This document shows positions 24,335-36,539 of a stretch of DNA of 64,000 bases, piece after piece. Below the pieces are notes generated by a model that saw only the letters and a list, made by a program, of their open reading frames with translations, was not told the DNA's origin and made no database searches. Numbering within the stretch: the first letter of the stretch is position 1; each line of letters opens with the position of its first letter. The position numbers were made by a program, and so were the translations under genes. This DNA comes from Spongilla lacustris (taxonomy: Eukaryota > Porifera > Demospongiae > Spongillida > Spongillidae), in NCBI GenBank assembly GCA_949361645.1, contig OX442434.1:3029672-3093671 (forward strand). The letters run 5' to 3'.

Positions 24335-25681
24335 GTGAGTTGTCTTGTTAGGTGTGATCTATTTATCTTCTAAATAGCTTACTCTGAACTATACAGAATG
24401 CAAGTCCCTGATGTACAAATGTATTAGCTACTCTATGATTTTTAAAATAATAAAAAAATCTGTGCTGATTTCCATTCCATCAAGTCTTTTATTTTACCAT
24501 CAAAGTCCAAAGGTCCCATTTGCATTTTTCGCATGATCTGTACAAGATACAAACCACTTGAGAAAATGCTCATATTGCATACGTTGGATGGAAATTAATA
24601 TGTTATTAGAGTGTAGAGTGTAATGCACATGTGCATAAAAATGTGTAGAATTCCAGCAAGTTACAATGATGTTAAATTCATGTCAGACCAATGTTGTACA
24701 CTCTACATGTATTTAGTATAATCTAATCAGTCAGCCTTGACTTAATGGATCCATAAGCCTGGCTATAGTGCTCTTATTTCCCATCTACATGTAAGTGATG
24801 CCTCCTGTGTATGTACAATGTACATGCTGTACCATGTGATGCTCTTCAGCCTACAAATACAATATACTCGTGGCCAGGTTGGGAGCCAATTAGTTATTAT
24901 TACCAATGCAATTCGATAGAAAATTTATATTAATCTCTCAATTTTGACATAGTGTGCAAATTGGATGAATCTTTTAAATAGTGGGTCCGACCATCATGGC
25001 TAGAATTTGGTTTTGTGAATGTTTGCATGGGTTGGATTTTAGCCATTAATTTATACATTGAGATCTTTTACTACCTTCTCATAATCTGGACATGGTCAGT
25101 GTACTTTGGCAGCTAGACATGTATAAAGTAGCTTGCTTAAGTGTATCCTTCATAGTGGCTTACTAAATGGAGGAATGTAGGATTAGCTCCCAAATGAGCA
25201 CTAGATAGTACACACACCGCCTTGAATTAATTGGTGGATGATTTGCATGCCGATTGACTAGTGCATATTGCCTTTGACGAGAAGTGCATTGAATTTTGGT
25301 TATTACATAATTCATGGCCAGGTTGTAAACTAATGCCACTTTCCAATGATACCTCTTCCACTGTACTATTCAGTTGTCAAAATCATCAGCCCCTGTATAG
25401 TTGAATTGTAGTACTCCGATAGTATCTTCTTCCACTTCCTCTTCGCCTTCTCTGCAACATCCTGCTTTCTCCTCCAATTCTATCACATCCAAATTGAACT
25501 CCTATATCAGAGTTGCTGAGCTACCTGCAACTCCTATACAAATCTGAGTCATCCATTAAATTATTCACCGTGTTTGGACAAGACAATAACTATCTGCATT
25601 GCAGTTGAAACCACTCTTGTACTTCATGAATTGTTCTTTGCTGCTGGGCAATTTCAAAGACTAAGCCAGAACCTGACTAAA
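24335..25681. other. Non-coding region
   Basis: No exon or repeat is supported. AT-rich with TACATG words. Confidence 0.35.
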
Positions 25682-26155
25682 CAGTGGCGTAGGAAGGGAA
25701 TATAGAGTGCAGCGGCCAACAAAGGTGGTTCCCCCGCCTCCCCGGGGAGGTACGGGAGGGGGGCACCCCCTCCCTTCCAGCCAGGTACGGGGGAGTGCTG
25801 CAAGCTCCCCCATCGGGGTCTGGGGCGGAGCCCGAGAAGCCAATGCTTAAAAAAAAAATGCAAAACCTGTAACCAGGTTAGTTTGTTTTGATACCTTGCC
25901 TCTGCGCATGTAATATAAAAATACAAAAGGCTATAGTGTAGCAGCCAAGGCCACTTTTGGTAACTGTTGTAAACTGAGTAGCCTAGCTTGAACTAGCTCT
26001 CGCGATCGATTTGACGACCACTTGCATGTCATTAACTAGCAGCAATTGGAATTGATACATGCGCGCTTGTCAACCTATTAATTATTATTATTTTGTTGTT
26101 GTGAAAAAGTACAGCGGCCATGGCCGCTGCTGCCGCCTCAGCTCCTACGCCACTG
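25682..26155. mobile_element. hAT-like MITE with CAGTGGCGTAGGA ends
   Basis: The ends CAGTGGCGTAGGA and TCCTACGCCACTG are perfect 13-bp inverted repeats of the kind used by hAT elements. The flanks share CTAAAC on both sides, a partial or decayed target duplication. The inside has a G/C-rich block (GGGAGGTACGGGAGGGGGGC type) similar to that in the MITE at 58889, so the two are related. Confidence 0.75.
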
Positions 26156-27180
26156 CTAAACCTAGCACGGAAAAGTCCACTAACTTTGCACAGTTATCTT
26201 CATAATGGAAAATATACATACAAACAAACAGACAGAACCAATCACTAGGTACAGGACTTCTCTACATAAATAATGAATTTGAAGTATAAACTCCACAGGG
26301 ATGCAAATGTAATTTCCAAAAACATCGTTGTCAATGGAGAAATGATTTTGCATGAAGTGCTGAACATGAGGACGATAACACTTACTGTTCGAAAGATATA
26401 TTATATTGCATTCTTTATGGAAGCATTTTCCTGCTGCATACAAAATATGTGTATATGCACCCTAAGCCTGGTTTTGCCGGATAAATCTCCCACATATATA
26501 CATGAAAACACAATGACAGAGTAGGGCAAGCCCATTGAGACTTAAACACATATACAATGTATATGCCACAGGGAACTATTGGCTAAAGAATACACCCAAA
26601 TAGGTACAGTGGCAGTCCTATCTCTTCCATTCATGTGTCTACACTGTATATGGTGAGGCCTATAATTGCAACCTCATGCCACATTGTGACCCTCTGCGAT
26701 TTCACATCTGTGAAATTGCAACTGTGCACAAATCTTTTGTGCTCAAGGATGATATTGAATATCCATTTACCACATTCCAATGAATGGTATCTGTATTCAT
26801 TTTCGTATTTTGACGTTAAAACTGGCTTGCTTGTAGTACTGTAGTATTCAGGGTATGTGTTAGAGTGGGTAATGGAAAACTATATGACAACATATGGTTT
26901 TAATCACTGGCAATACAATTAGTAAGCTCTCTTGACTGGTTATCGATTAGTATTCTATTTATAGAACACCCTTTTGTACATAATATATTTGCCTGAGTGT
27001 CAAAAGTAAGCGTTGCATATACATGTACATAATTATATATATATATACAGGTTGATAATTTGAAATAAAATAAACCACTTCGCATGATAGCAGTGTTTAT
27101 GTATTTTGGTGGGTATGTGCATTTTGTTCTCATGAACTCACGTTACTCCAATATAAACATACACCAAGGTTCACAGCAAG

Positions 27181-27321
27181 TCGGAGGAACATGAACAGGG
27201 TTCATGGTATGAGTCATTATCCAAGGAACAAAGATTTGCTTTTGGTTCAACGGTCCCTTCAACTCAAGGCCATGTTTCCTCATCACGTCAAGTTACTTTC
27301 TCCTTATCCCACCTCAAATGA
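27181..27321 (+). CDS. Candidate last exon of the plus-strand gene (unit 1)
   Basis: In phase 0, which exon C needs, this reads SEEHEQGSWYESLSKEQRFA, then FGSTVPSTQGHVSSSRQVTF and SLSHLK before a TGA. The composition (Ser, Gln, His) suits the upstream exons. The acceptor would be TTCACAGCAAG, which lacks a good pyrimidine tract, so support is modest. An overlapping 62-residue ORF in another frame (27191-27379) is the alternative reading. The same sequence is repeated in unit 2. Confidence 0.3.
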   Translation, partial: SEEHEQGSWYESLSKEQRFAFGSTVPSTQGHVSSSRQVTFSLSHLK

Positions 27322-27950
27322 CTTAGACGCATATTGTTCATTGTGTGCTCTTCTCAAGGGATTGGACCTCACCAAATAGAAACTTGCCATTCATGTGTAT
27401 GAAGGATATGCTTTGTTTATTGATTTAGATTTTTTTTTTTGCACAAGAACGTTTTGTGCATCTTTGAGTTAAAATATTCATACAGATACAATCTCTTGTG
27501 CAATATTCATACAAGCAAAGTTGAATTATACTTGCATTGAGATACTACTAATTACATGTTAGTGCCTTATAACTTTGATGAGCAGTCAAATAGTCATAAA
27601 TCATTTTGTCATAGTACCATGAAATTAAATGATATAAAATTTGAATGTAAAATAGAAGAAGAAATGTATATGTACATGTATTTGTTCACAAGTAAACATC
27701 TAAACTTCTATCTCTAATTAACCACAAATTTATTTTTAAGCAGCATGTTTTCGTTTGCTGGTAGGTATTTTGGCACTAATGAGATCAGTTTGTGTGGTGA
27801 CTTTCTACATTCATCATGGGATTCTTGCATATGCATGTGTAATTACAGTAACTTCTTGCTTGACTGGTTATCGACTGACTGGATCGATGTTTTTATATTT
27901 ATGTTGGTTTTGGTAATTACTCAAACCGCTTGTAAGTTCAGAATGGGAAC

Positions 27951-28193
27951 TTGAGCATCAGCAATTTTTCTCACACTGCACAAGAGATTGTATCTGTATT
28001 GAATGAGGTCAAAGTGAAGTACATACTGGATGATAGGTTGGATGCTATAGCCACAGATAATGGTGCCAACATTGTGGCAGCTATGGAGGAATTGATGGAG
28101 AACGGAATTTGTGAACAGCATGTGGGCTATGCATGTCACACCCTACAATTGTCAATCCAAAATCATATTGACCCATTCGTTTTCCATTTTAAA
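27951..28193 (+). pseudogene. hAT transposase fragment
   Basis: The frame reads TAQEIVSVLNEVKVKY, then LDAIATDNGANIVAAMEELM and HVGYACHTLQLSIQN. The TDNGANIV catalytic-Asp region and the C-H-T-L-Q-L motif are typical of hAT transposases. Only about 80 residues remain. Confidence 0.75.
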
Positions 28194-28370
28194 GTGTTGG
28201 TTTAGGTATGTAATGTTTTGGGGTACGGCCCAAATGTGAGCACTCCCTCCTTAAATACCCATACCTTCTCATGACATGACAACAACCTTTGTGCACTGAA
28301 CATACACAACACACTTGCCTCTGGCCCACCACAGCACCACTACAACATTCCACACCCACCTTAACACATC

Positions 28371-28815
28371 CCCTAGTCTCCAAATTCCTGTCAGGTGGCA
28401 ATCTGATAGCTTTCAACAAGCTAAAAGATGGCTATCTCTCTGACACCAGACCTCTTACAAAAAAAGCCTCTGAATTCTTCCAGCCTCTTCAGTTTGTAGT
28501 TGCCTGCCCCTTGGGAATTGAGAAGGTGATTCATGGTCTTAGAACATCGGCATGATTCATGCCTTCAACCTTAGCTTGTGTCCAGGCTGATAATGTTTTT
28601 GGAATACTTGCCATGGGTTTCTTGGTGCTGCATGTGGCTTTTGGCCATCTGTCATAATAAACAGGAGTGCAACAGGGTGATCTCCTGGGCCATTTATTCT
28701 TTGCACTGATCTTGCAGAAGATCAGTGCGGCTATGCCATTGATGCTGATGATGGTTGCATTGCACGTCTTTTTCACATTCGGTTTCTGGACGATGGACTC
28801 CTAGCAAGCAAAACA
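28371..28815 (+). pseudogene. LINE-type RT fragment, same family as 11970-13545
   Basis: The frame reads FLSGGNLIAFNKLKDG, then KKASEFFQPLQFVVACPLGI with EKVIHGLR, an RT N-terminal region. After a frame change the text QGDLLGHLFFAL (QGDPLGPLLF-like) and, in another frame, DADDGC and RFLDDGLLASK (catalytic-box region) follow. Broken by indels. Confidence 0.72.
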
Positions 28816-28878
28816 TCAGCCCGGCCGTTCTTCTTGCTTTACAGTTGGGATCCACTTATCGGGACGCTTGGTCACATG

Positions 28879-29010
28879 TAGTGGTTCAATTAGCAGCCAA
28901 AAACGCGTTTACATTCATGTAGCTTTTGAATTTAATTAGCCATTAGTGTAAGCGCAAACTGATTAGATTCTCATGTCTAAACAAATGGATGGTTGCTAAT
29001 TGAACCACTA
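28879..29010. mobile_element. 132-bp MITE (unit 1)
   Basis: Ends TAGTGGTTCAATTAGCAGCC and GGTTGCTAATTGAACCACTA are inverted repeats with one mismatch. The outermost TA on each side may be the target duplication. The unit-2 copy lies at 43841-43976. Confidence 0.75.
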
Positions 29011-29347
29011 GCTGATTAGTTTGAACAGATCCCTTCATAGATATGCTTGGCTTCTCACTTGGCTTACATAATTGGCCATATGCGAGATATTCAGCCGGTG
29101 ACACAGACATGTCCCCATCAGCTATGAAGGCCTAGCTCTCAAGTGCCCCACCTTGTCATCCTTTAGCCACTACCTGGTTATATTGCCTCCAAGTTATACA
29201 TTGTATACATGTATGTTCAGTGCTACTCAGTAGTTACATGCATGTGTCTATAAAACACAACCACAATTTGTTATGAGTTATGCAACAGATTAAAGCAGTG
29301 TACATGCATGCAGTGCAAGAAATAGTTGTGCATATGTGCTGCTTTTC

Positions 29348-32300
29348 TTACATGCTCAATAATACTTCTCGGTACATCCTTGATTCACTTGGCGTTTCGC
29401 TATTATTTTTGTTCATTTGGTCACCTGTATCATGACTGAGTTCCATTATGATATAGTTGACCACATCTCTTGTAACCTCAGGATGGATGTCTTTGTCAGC
29501 ACTCTGTTCTGGTGCTTTTTGCTTTCTGATCAGTCCATATACTCGATAGATAATGATTCCAAAGAAAACTACCACTGCACTTCCTACTCCCAAACTGTAT
29601 GTCACTTCATATTCATTCTCTGATTCCCCGTTAGAGTAAAAGGTGTTCTGGAAAAGCAGACGAAAAAGGCATAGAAGAATGAAGTTAATGTGTAGAAACA
29701 TCTCTGTAATACAGATTAACCAACTTTTATAAATTTTAAACTTCGTCAAGTACACTAGCAAGAACAAGACCACCACAATATTAATAACCATGTTGAAACT
29801 GTCCTTTCCAGAAAAATTGATGGCCTTTGTTGTAGAAATTATGATGCGAGCAATCAGTAGAATGCCAGTGCAAAATCGATGCTTTGGTAGGAATGGAGCC
29901 TCATAACAGTCAAGGAACGGCTTCAGTTTATTGATCCATGAAACAACCTTCAGATGAGATAACTTGAGCAAGATTGGGGAAAGCAGCATTAGAAGCATGT
30001 ATGGGGTGATGAAAAACACGGTTACAACCAGTCCTACTACAAATAAAAGTGCATGTTTTGTATCAAAGAATGCCACGTTTCCGTCGTACTGCCATACAGA
30101 GAGAGGTGTAGATGTACCATCAACGAACATTGCTCAAAAGTTTCGTGTAGCACAGTAATACTAGCGTAGCCAGCACTGGGACCACACTGTACCTACATAG
30201 CTTAGAGATAGTAGCCGAAAACTTTCCGGCTACAATGATTCCTCCTACCAAGCTAAGGATGTAAGCCGGGAAAACGAGCTGAAGCCACACTTTAGCATAT
30301 ATATTCATACCGTCATAAAAACATGTCACGATACCAAGATCAAGGTTTAGCCATGCTATAAGAGTGGATAAGAAGCTTGTGAAAGGATTTGACACTGTAA
30401 TTGGAAGAAAGTACGAATTGTTTAACTTTACAATGTTGGCGTAAAATATGAACCCGTTTATCATCCCATTCGAAACTGTGAGATTGAGAACCAATAGCAG
30501 GGCTACCAACGCTACTCCCATAATGGCAAATGGGAGAATCAAAAATAGGTACCAGTTGGAACAATTCATGCATTGTGGTTTGCCGAATACTTCACTGAGA
30601 TTAGCCTTGCAGCTCCCGCACAATACTCCAGAGCGGTTGTTTCTGCACTGCTCATCTTGATCGGTTAATTGCACACTTGTCGTCTCGACACACAGGTCGT
30701 ACGAACAGTATTCGTAGAACGCAAGATGGCCGTCTGAAATATTACCTACCCAGCTTTGCAAGGGAGAGTATATTCGCACATCGGTGATATTACAGCTTAC
30801 TCCGGTCTGGTTCTGAAAAAATGGACCGCACGTACAGGTCGATTTTCCATCCACTGGATCTTTGCCCAAGATGAATCCAAAAGGACAGGGCAAGATTTGA
30901 ATAGTGATGTTAAGTCCATTATTGAGATCGTTAAAAAAATTATCACTTGTAGCATCTGTCACAAAGTACAACGTTTTGTTGCCTAGTTTCGTTGACAATT
31001 CATATGCCACTGGTTTCTTTCCAGTTCGAAAAGTATCAACAATAGCAAGATTTATGGAGTCATGCACGTATACGTACACGATAGCAGGGGTTTTTCCATT
31101 ATAATCATCAATAGTGACAAAGGATAGATGTCTACTCTGTCCAGGGTATAATGAAAAATTGTAGACACCACTGGAGTTAGGTGGACACTGAGTTTTATTA
31201 TTGCCATCGACAACGCACAATAAGAACGGATCAGTTGCTAACTGTGTTGAATTAATTGGCAGATTGCTGAGAGCACTCAAGATATTGATAGCTGTTGTGC
31301 CATACATGTAGTTGGGTACGAAAGACAGTCCTAAGCTGCAATCTGGACGTAATCCATATATTGTGCTGCCCGATTCTGATGCAAAGTTGTTTTCAAAATA
31401 GATTCTAATTCCAGGATTATTCAACGTTCCGTACAGGTCGTAATACTGAAGGAAACACGGTGTGTTCAAAATCGCAGAATTATCCAACCTGTTTGGCTGC
31501 AGTATATATTCTGCATAGATTGCTCCTCCTTTTATACTTGCAGAGTTATTGATGAATGTGATGTTTGCTGGGGCGACCAAAGTAACTATTGCATTCAAAA
31601 GATATAGAGCTCCACCATCATCAAGACTTCGACCGTAGAGAAAACTTGTGTTTCCACTAAGGCTAATTGTATTAGATATGGCAATTAGAGCTGTGTTGCT
31701 GTAGTTCATGAATAAGCAGTCCGTGATGTTCACTTTTCCGAGTTGGAATATCCCCGCATTTTCATTATTCTTGAAAGTGGAATTTGGGATGGTGTACCAT
31801 ATAAAATGTAACTCCACAAGAAAAATAATTGAATGTGCTAAAATCTATGCATATATTTGCAACTTCAAAAGTGACGACTCCTGTGCTGAAATATGTTGAT
31901 GACGATTGGCTATTATCAAAAGCACACTCTGAAATTGTGTTGTATAATCCATTACGGGCATACACACCGATGTGAACATCTGTGAAATCGCAACTGTGCA
32001 CAAAAATGAAATCACTACACGTGCTTTGAATAGCAGGATTAAGGACCATTCTGGTGAAAATGCAACTCTCAACTGTCGTATACGTACCCATGCCATTCAA
32101 TCCAGTTATAATTATACCACTTTTCGAGTCTCTGAACGTAGACATACTTATGACAGAGTGAGAATACTTCAATTCCAAAGCAGTAGTCAGATTTCCAAAC
32201 AAACAATCATTAATGTAGACCTCCGAAAATTCAGAACTCAAGCCTACTCCATAGTATGTCGCATTATCTACTCTCATGCTAATGTTATTCTGAACAAATG

Positions 32301-32925
32301 AGCACCCACTGATATTGATGTTCTGCAGTACGGAGTGCGTGGCTGTGCCGCAAGAATTGAAGACAGATGTTAATATGCTGATTCCGCTGTTAATACTATA
32401 AATGGCTGTATTCAAAATATTCTGAAATAATGAATTCTGAACAAAAAAATATCCCGTAGCCGATGACACCGATATTCCGTTTTCTGAACTGTATTGTATT
32501 GTAACTCCATCAATCAAAACATTGGAAACATTCATGAGATAGAGAGATGCATTTTGATCTTGCTGTAGTATAGTGCAACCAACAAGGGTTAGATTAGCAA
32601 TGGTCAGGTTGGTGGTTCCATTGAAGATAAAACCACTGGAACCGTGACATTCAATGATCGACGCATTGATCGTGGTGCCTGCATTTCCAATAAAAGAAAT
32701 GTTGTTCACTTGGTTCACGGCAACGATAGAAAATTTCAGAAGGTGTACTCCAGGATGGAAGTAAAACTCAGAATTCGATTGAAAATAAATGGAAGAGTTA
32801 TTGACGTAAGTTGCGAAGTATTCGCATTCGCTAGTCGATTCGCCTTTCAGAGAGACACAGAACGCACTGACTTTGTTGATAAAAATCAATATTAGAAACA
32901 GCCGTAGTAAATATAAGGATTCCAT
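29348..32925 (-). pseudogene. Beta-helix ectodomain / multi-TM protein, unit 1 copy (two frameshifts)
   Basis: Paralogue of the gene at 44378-48015. Starting from ATG at 32925 it has a signal peptide (MESLYLLRLFLILIFINKVS) and reads to about 31790, where a 10-bp loss plus 2-bp gain against unit 2 shifts the frame. The second frame (31817 to about 30125) holds the rest of the repeat-rich ectodomain, the Cys-rich stalk and the first TM segments. Near 30125 about 29 bp are missing against unit 2, giving an early stop, and the last segment (30130-29348) continues in a third frame with the remaining TM helices. A 24-bp in-frame deletion is also present near 32255. At the point where unit 2 has its own frameshift this copy is intact. 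Most likely a pseudogene. Confidence 0.85.
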
Positions 32926-33273
32926 GGCGTTGGTACCTCGAAAAATTACAGCAAATGATAACACCTTTGGCAGTGGATGCAAATTATTGAATGAACACTA
33001 CTGCACGCAACATATACACATGATTCACTCACTGCATCACGTTAATTTAACCTCGCTCGCATGCATTTTGGTAATTTAGTACTTACTATTTCGCACAGCT
33101 TTTTAGTGCTTTACTCAGACTTGAAATAAGAGCAGTATAGGCTATAGCTCAGCTGACTGTTGGTGCTACTACTGTCATATATACTCCCACATTTCCTTAC
33201 AAGGACATGCATGTATTATAGACCTAACGTTAACGTACGTATTGACGCTTCGTGCTCATGCAGCAAAATGCCC

Positions 33274-33288
33274 GTGTGCGTGTGTGTG

Positions 33289-33326
<38 letters not shown>
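33274..33326. repeat. TG microsatellite, short allele (unit 1)
   Basis: About 25 TG units with a few CG interruptions, just upstream of the multi-TM gene copy. The unit-2 counterpart is about four times longer. Confidence 0.9.
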
Positions 33327-33330
<4 letters not shown>

Positions 33331-33334
33331 CATG

Positions 33335-35640
33335 TGTGTTTTATGGTTATGGAACTCCATTTAAATTTTAGGTCAAATTTCATCACGCACCTCGATCAAA
33401 TCAGTATTATAAATCGAGGCGCAATTTTTGTAATCAATCGTGCATTTGCATTCGATGCAATTTTAAAGGTCGAATTCGGCTCAAACTTCATTAATTCAGC
33501 CCGTTAACACAAAATCCATTTGCCGATTCGATGATGGACGTACATGTACGTCAATCGTATTCGTAGATCGATGGGAACGAGGCGGTACGAGACGCGATAA
33601 TATATTTCCAGAAACGAGCGTCAAAGTTGACACGTGTAATTCAAATGTACTCAAAATCATACCGTTTTAATTCCATTATAGACAGTCCTGCGTAATAAAG
33701 AAGTTATATAGAGGACAGTAAAAATAGATGCGTTACAGCCGTTAGGGCGGATATATTTTCCCACATCATCGCATGGTTAATTATCGCCGTGCAGCAGGAC
33801 GTAAACAGAAGTTACAACGTTCTACTATGCGCGGAGGCAAATATGGGAGAGAGTAGAATACGTATACATTTAAAGCTATTTATCATGAAATCATTACCAA
33901 ATCAAAGATCGATCATCAGCGGAACAGATCATTCTGTTAAACTGTTAGTGTATGTTTTGTGTCCCCTTTATGCGGAAATTGTCCCCCTACGCCCTTCAAG
34001 TATATGATACTTTATTTGAGATAACTACATCTCCTGCTAATTAAGGGGGTGGTAGTTAGTTAGAGGAGGGGTGGTAGTTTAGGGGGTGGTAGTTTAGTTA
34101 GGGGATTGGTTGGTAGGTTAGGTTAGGTAGGGGTGGGTTGGTTGTCTAGGTAGAGGAGGGATGGTTTTTTTTTATGTTGGATGAGAGTGGTAGTTTAGAT
34201 AGCTGAGGGGTGGTATAGTGTTGGTGGAGGTTACAATCACATTTTGAAGTGATTTGATAGATGCATTATTATTATTTTTACCTACTCACCCCTACCTAAA
34301 CTACCACCCCTCCCCTACTACCTAAACTACTAACTTAATTTACCACCTCTTACCTAAACATGGATCTGACAGGTGCCCCAAGCTTCCAACACAAGGACAC
34401 ATGCCAGCAGTTTTTAAATTTACATTCATAATGCCATTGAATCATATTTTCCAAAGGTAAATGCGAAGAAGAAAGGAAAGAGGCAAAGAAGAGAATAATA
34501 GCAATGATGATTGATTAAGGTTAAAACAGGGATTGTAGTAGACATATCTAATGTGGTAGGAGCTGGAGAGACTGGACAACAACTGGTAACACAGCTAGAA
34601 CTGTATTGTTTGTCCCTGAAAAAAAATCCTACAGAAGGGTAGGTCAGATCAAGAATGTGACAGGGTTGTATTTGATGAATTAGTTACTAATCTCTCTATC
34701 ATGTTGTGAGTTGTTTCTTCGAAGTGAATAGTGAATACTGAACACCTTGACTGCCTAAATTCACTCCTGTGCATCAGGTACTAGCTCAGATTATAGTGCA
34801 AGTGATTCGAAAGGATTGGGTACATAGTCAGCAGAACCTATAGCGCATAACAACAAAAACCTTCTCATTATTTAGCTCCAAAACTACCCAGTCCGTCAAC
34901 TTACCTTATGTCATAACATGATTATGGATTAAGTCTGATCCTATTATCTATATCCTTAGAAGTTTTCAAGTTGCATCTCTTTGAAAGAACATCTACTAGC
35001 CTGCATGCTTGTTTGCAGATGATCAGGAGAGAGGAACATAATCTTGTTCAGAAAATGAAATGTACTTTCAAGCTAAAAAAATTTGTCAGCATTCAAACCA
35101 TATTTGTCAATCCTTGTTTTTACATTTTTGATTTTTTGTTGTAAGATTCATATCTATAGTGCTTCTTTTTTTTCTGTCACTTGTATAAACTAATAAGGAT
35201 GCCTTCAAACATATTTGGGTTTTAATGATGTTCAAATGAAATAGAACTTGATTATTTTGGCTCAATTCATAATCATTTAAATTCATTAATAATAATCATA
35301 GTCTTGTTACACATAATAAGACTAATTAAAATGTATCGTTTATTTATCTCAATTTAATAATGTCTACATGACCCCTATTTTTATTGTGAAACGGCAACAT
35401 AAATTAAATTTGCTTATGGCCTTCCAGAGGCTTAAGAAATCAGATGATGCCTGATCCATGTAAGGTTCAAGAATATAGGATGTTATAATTCAATTTCTTG
35501 GCCACACTTCCTACTATCTAAGGTATGTTAACACTTTTGCCATAGTAACAGCCTCTCTATACTTCCCAACTCAAATGGACTACAGAGTGCTGTAGAGCTT
35601 TTTGGACTTTAAGCAGCATCTTGTGAATGCCCCTTTAATG
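33335..35640. other. Non-coding intergenic sequence, unit 1
   Basis: No gene seen. A GT-rich stretch (about 34045-34225, GGTAGTTTAGG type) faces an AC-rich stretch (about 34280-34350, CCTAAACTACC type), so the two could pair. The same arrangement recurs in unit 2 near 49260-49640. Confidence 0.45.
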
Positions 35641-35645
35641 ACCTA

Positions 35646-35840
35646 CATAAAGTGTTTGACCACAATTCTCCTAGCTTCAACCCACAGGCTGATGCAAGTG
35701 CCCTTGGATTAGGAGCTGTACTGGAGCAAAACGGCCATGTCATTGTTTGTGCCAGTACAGTAAGCCTCAGAACAACAGTACAACATTGCAACATTATACA
35801 GAGGAATGCTAAGAGCAGGGCAACCATTGGACACCCTTAA
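35646..35840 (+). pseudogene. Ty3/gypsy RNase H fragment (unit 1)
   Basis: FNPQADASALGLGAVLEQNG followed by HVIVCAST is the N-terminal part of a gypsy-type RNase H, including the catalytic D-A-S of the family. After that the frame is lost by a 2-bp deletion relative to unit 2. No flanking RT or integrase is recognised. Confidence 0.75.
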
Positions 35841-36533
35841 GAAAGCACACAAAGATGACCTCACTATCAGGAAGTTCATGAAATTGATACATTAAGCCGC
35901 AGGCATCTAAATCATTGCAACAAATGAAGAACACCTCGTTTTGATGTGGAAAAATACTATGAATGGGACATTACTTACCACTTAATAGTTATATGCCTAT
36001 CTCACTGCACGCGCGTGCTGTACACAAATCATATCACCATTTGTCCTCCTCATATTTGGCAGAGAATCCAGAAGTACTGTTTTATCACCTCCGGTCCCAT
36101 TGCATTTGATTCAAACTCCTATCAAATGGCTAATGCATGGGAGAGTTTATTCTGGAAACTGTCAAGCTATCCATTGTGTGCAGATCAGCCATGTGATTGT
36201 TTTGGATTTCCTTGCCAGCCATATTAGACTGGGAACTATATATTACACATGATATTAGATTGGAAAGCTCATGCAATACACAACAAGCCTATTATAACAA
36301 ATTTCAACTCAGAAAGCAGCGCAATTGCCACTGCTTGCTTCCAGAATTATAAGGGCATCACCACACCCTGGCTCCAGAGGGCCAGGGGGCTAGATTCATG
36401 TAGTCACACTCCTTGGTGTCTACACACAGTGTAGGCACATGCAAATACATGTAAGCTGACATACATGTACATGTAGGCTAATATACATGTACATGTGCCT
36501 ACATGTATGTCAGCCTTGGCATATACACAGTTT

Positions 36534-36539
36534 TTTATT
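36534..36539 (-). terminator. Poly(A) signal AATAAA (unit 1 EGF/FN3 paralogue)
   Basis: AATAAA on the minus strand about 85 bp beyond the stop at 36623. The sequence beyond it (about 36452-36512) is an inverted pair, GCTGACATACATGTA and TACATGTATGTCAGC. Confidence 0.5.

Larger units (their letters stand above)
27699..28875. mobile_element. Unit-1-specific block of transposon remnants
   Basis: Sequence on both sides (GTTCACAAGTAAACA before, ATGTAGTGGTTCAATTAGCA after) is adjacent in unit 2, so this block was either inserted in unit 1 or deleted from unit 2. It contains a hAT transposase piece and a LINE RT piece. Confidence 0.75.
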
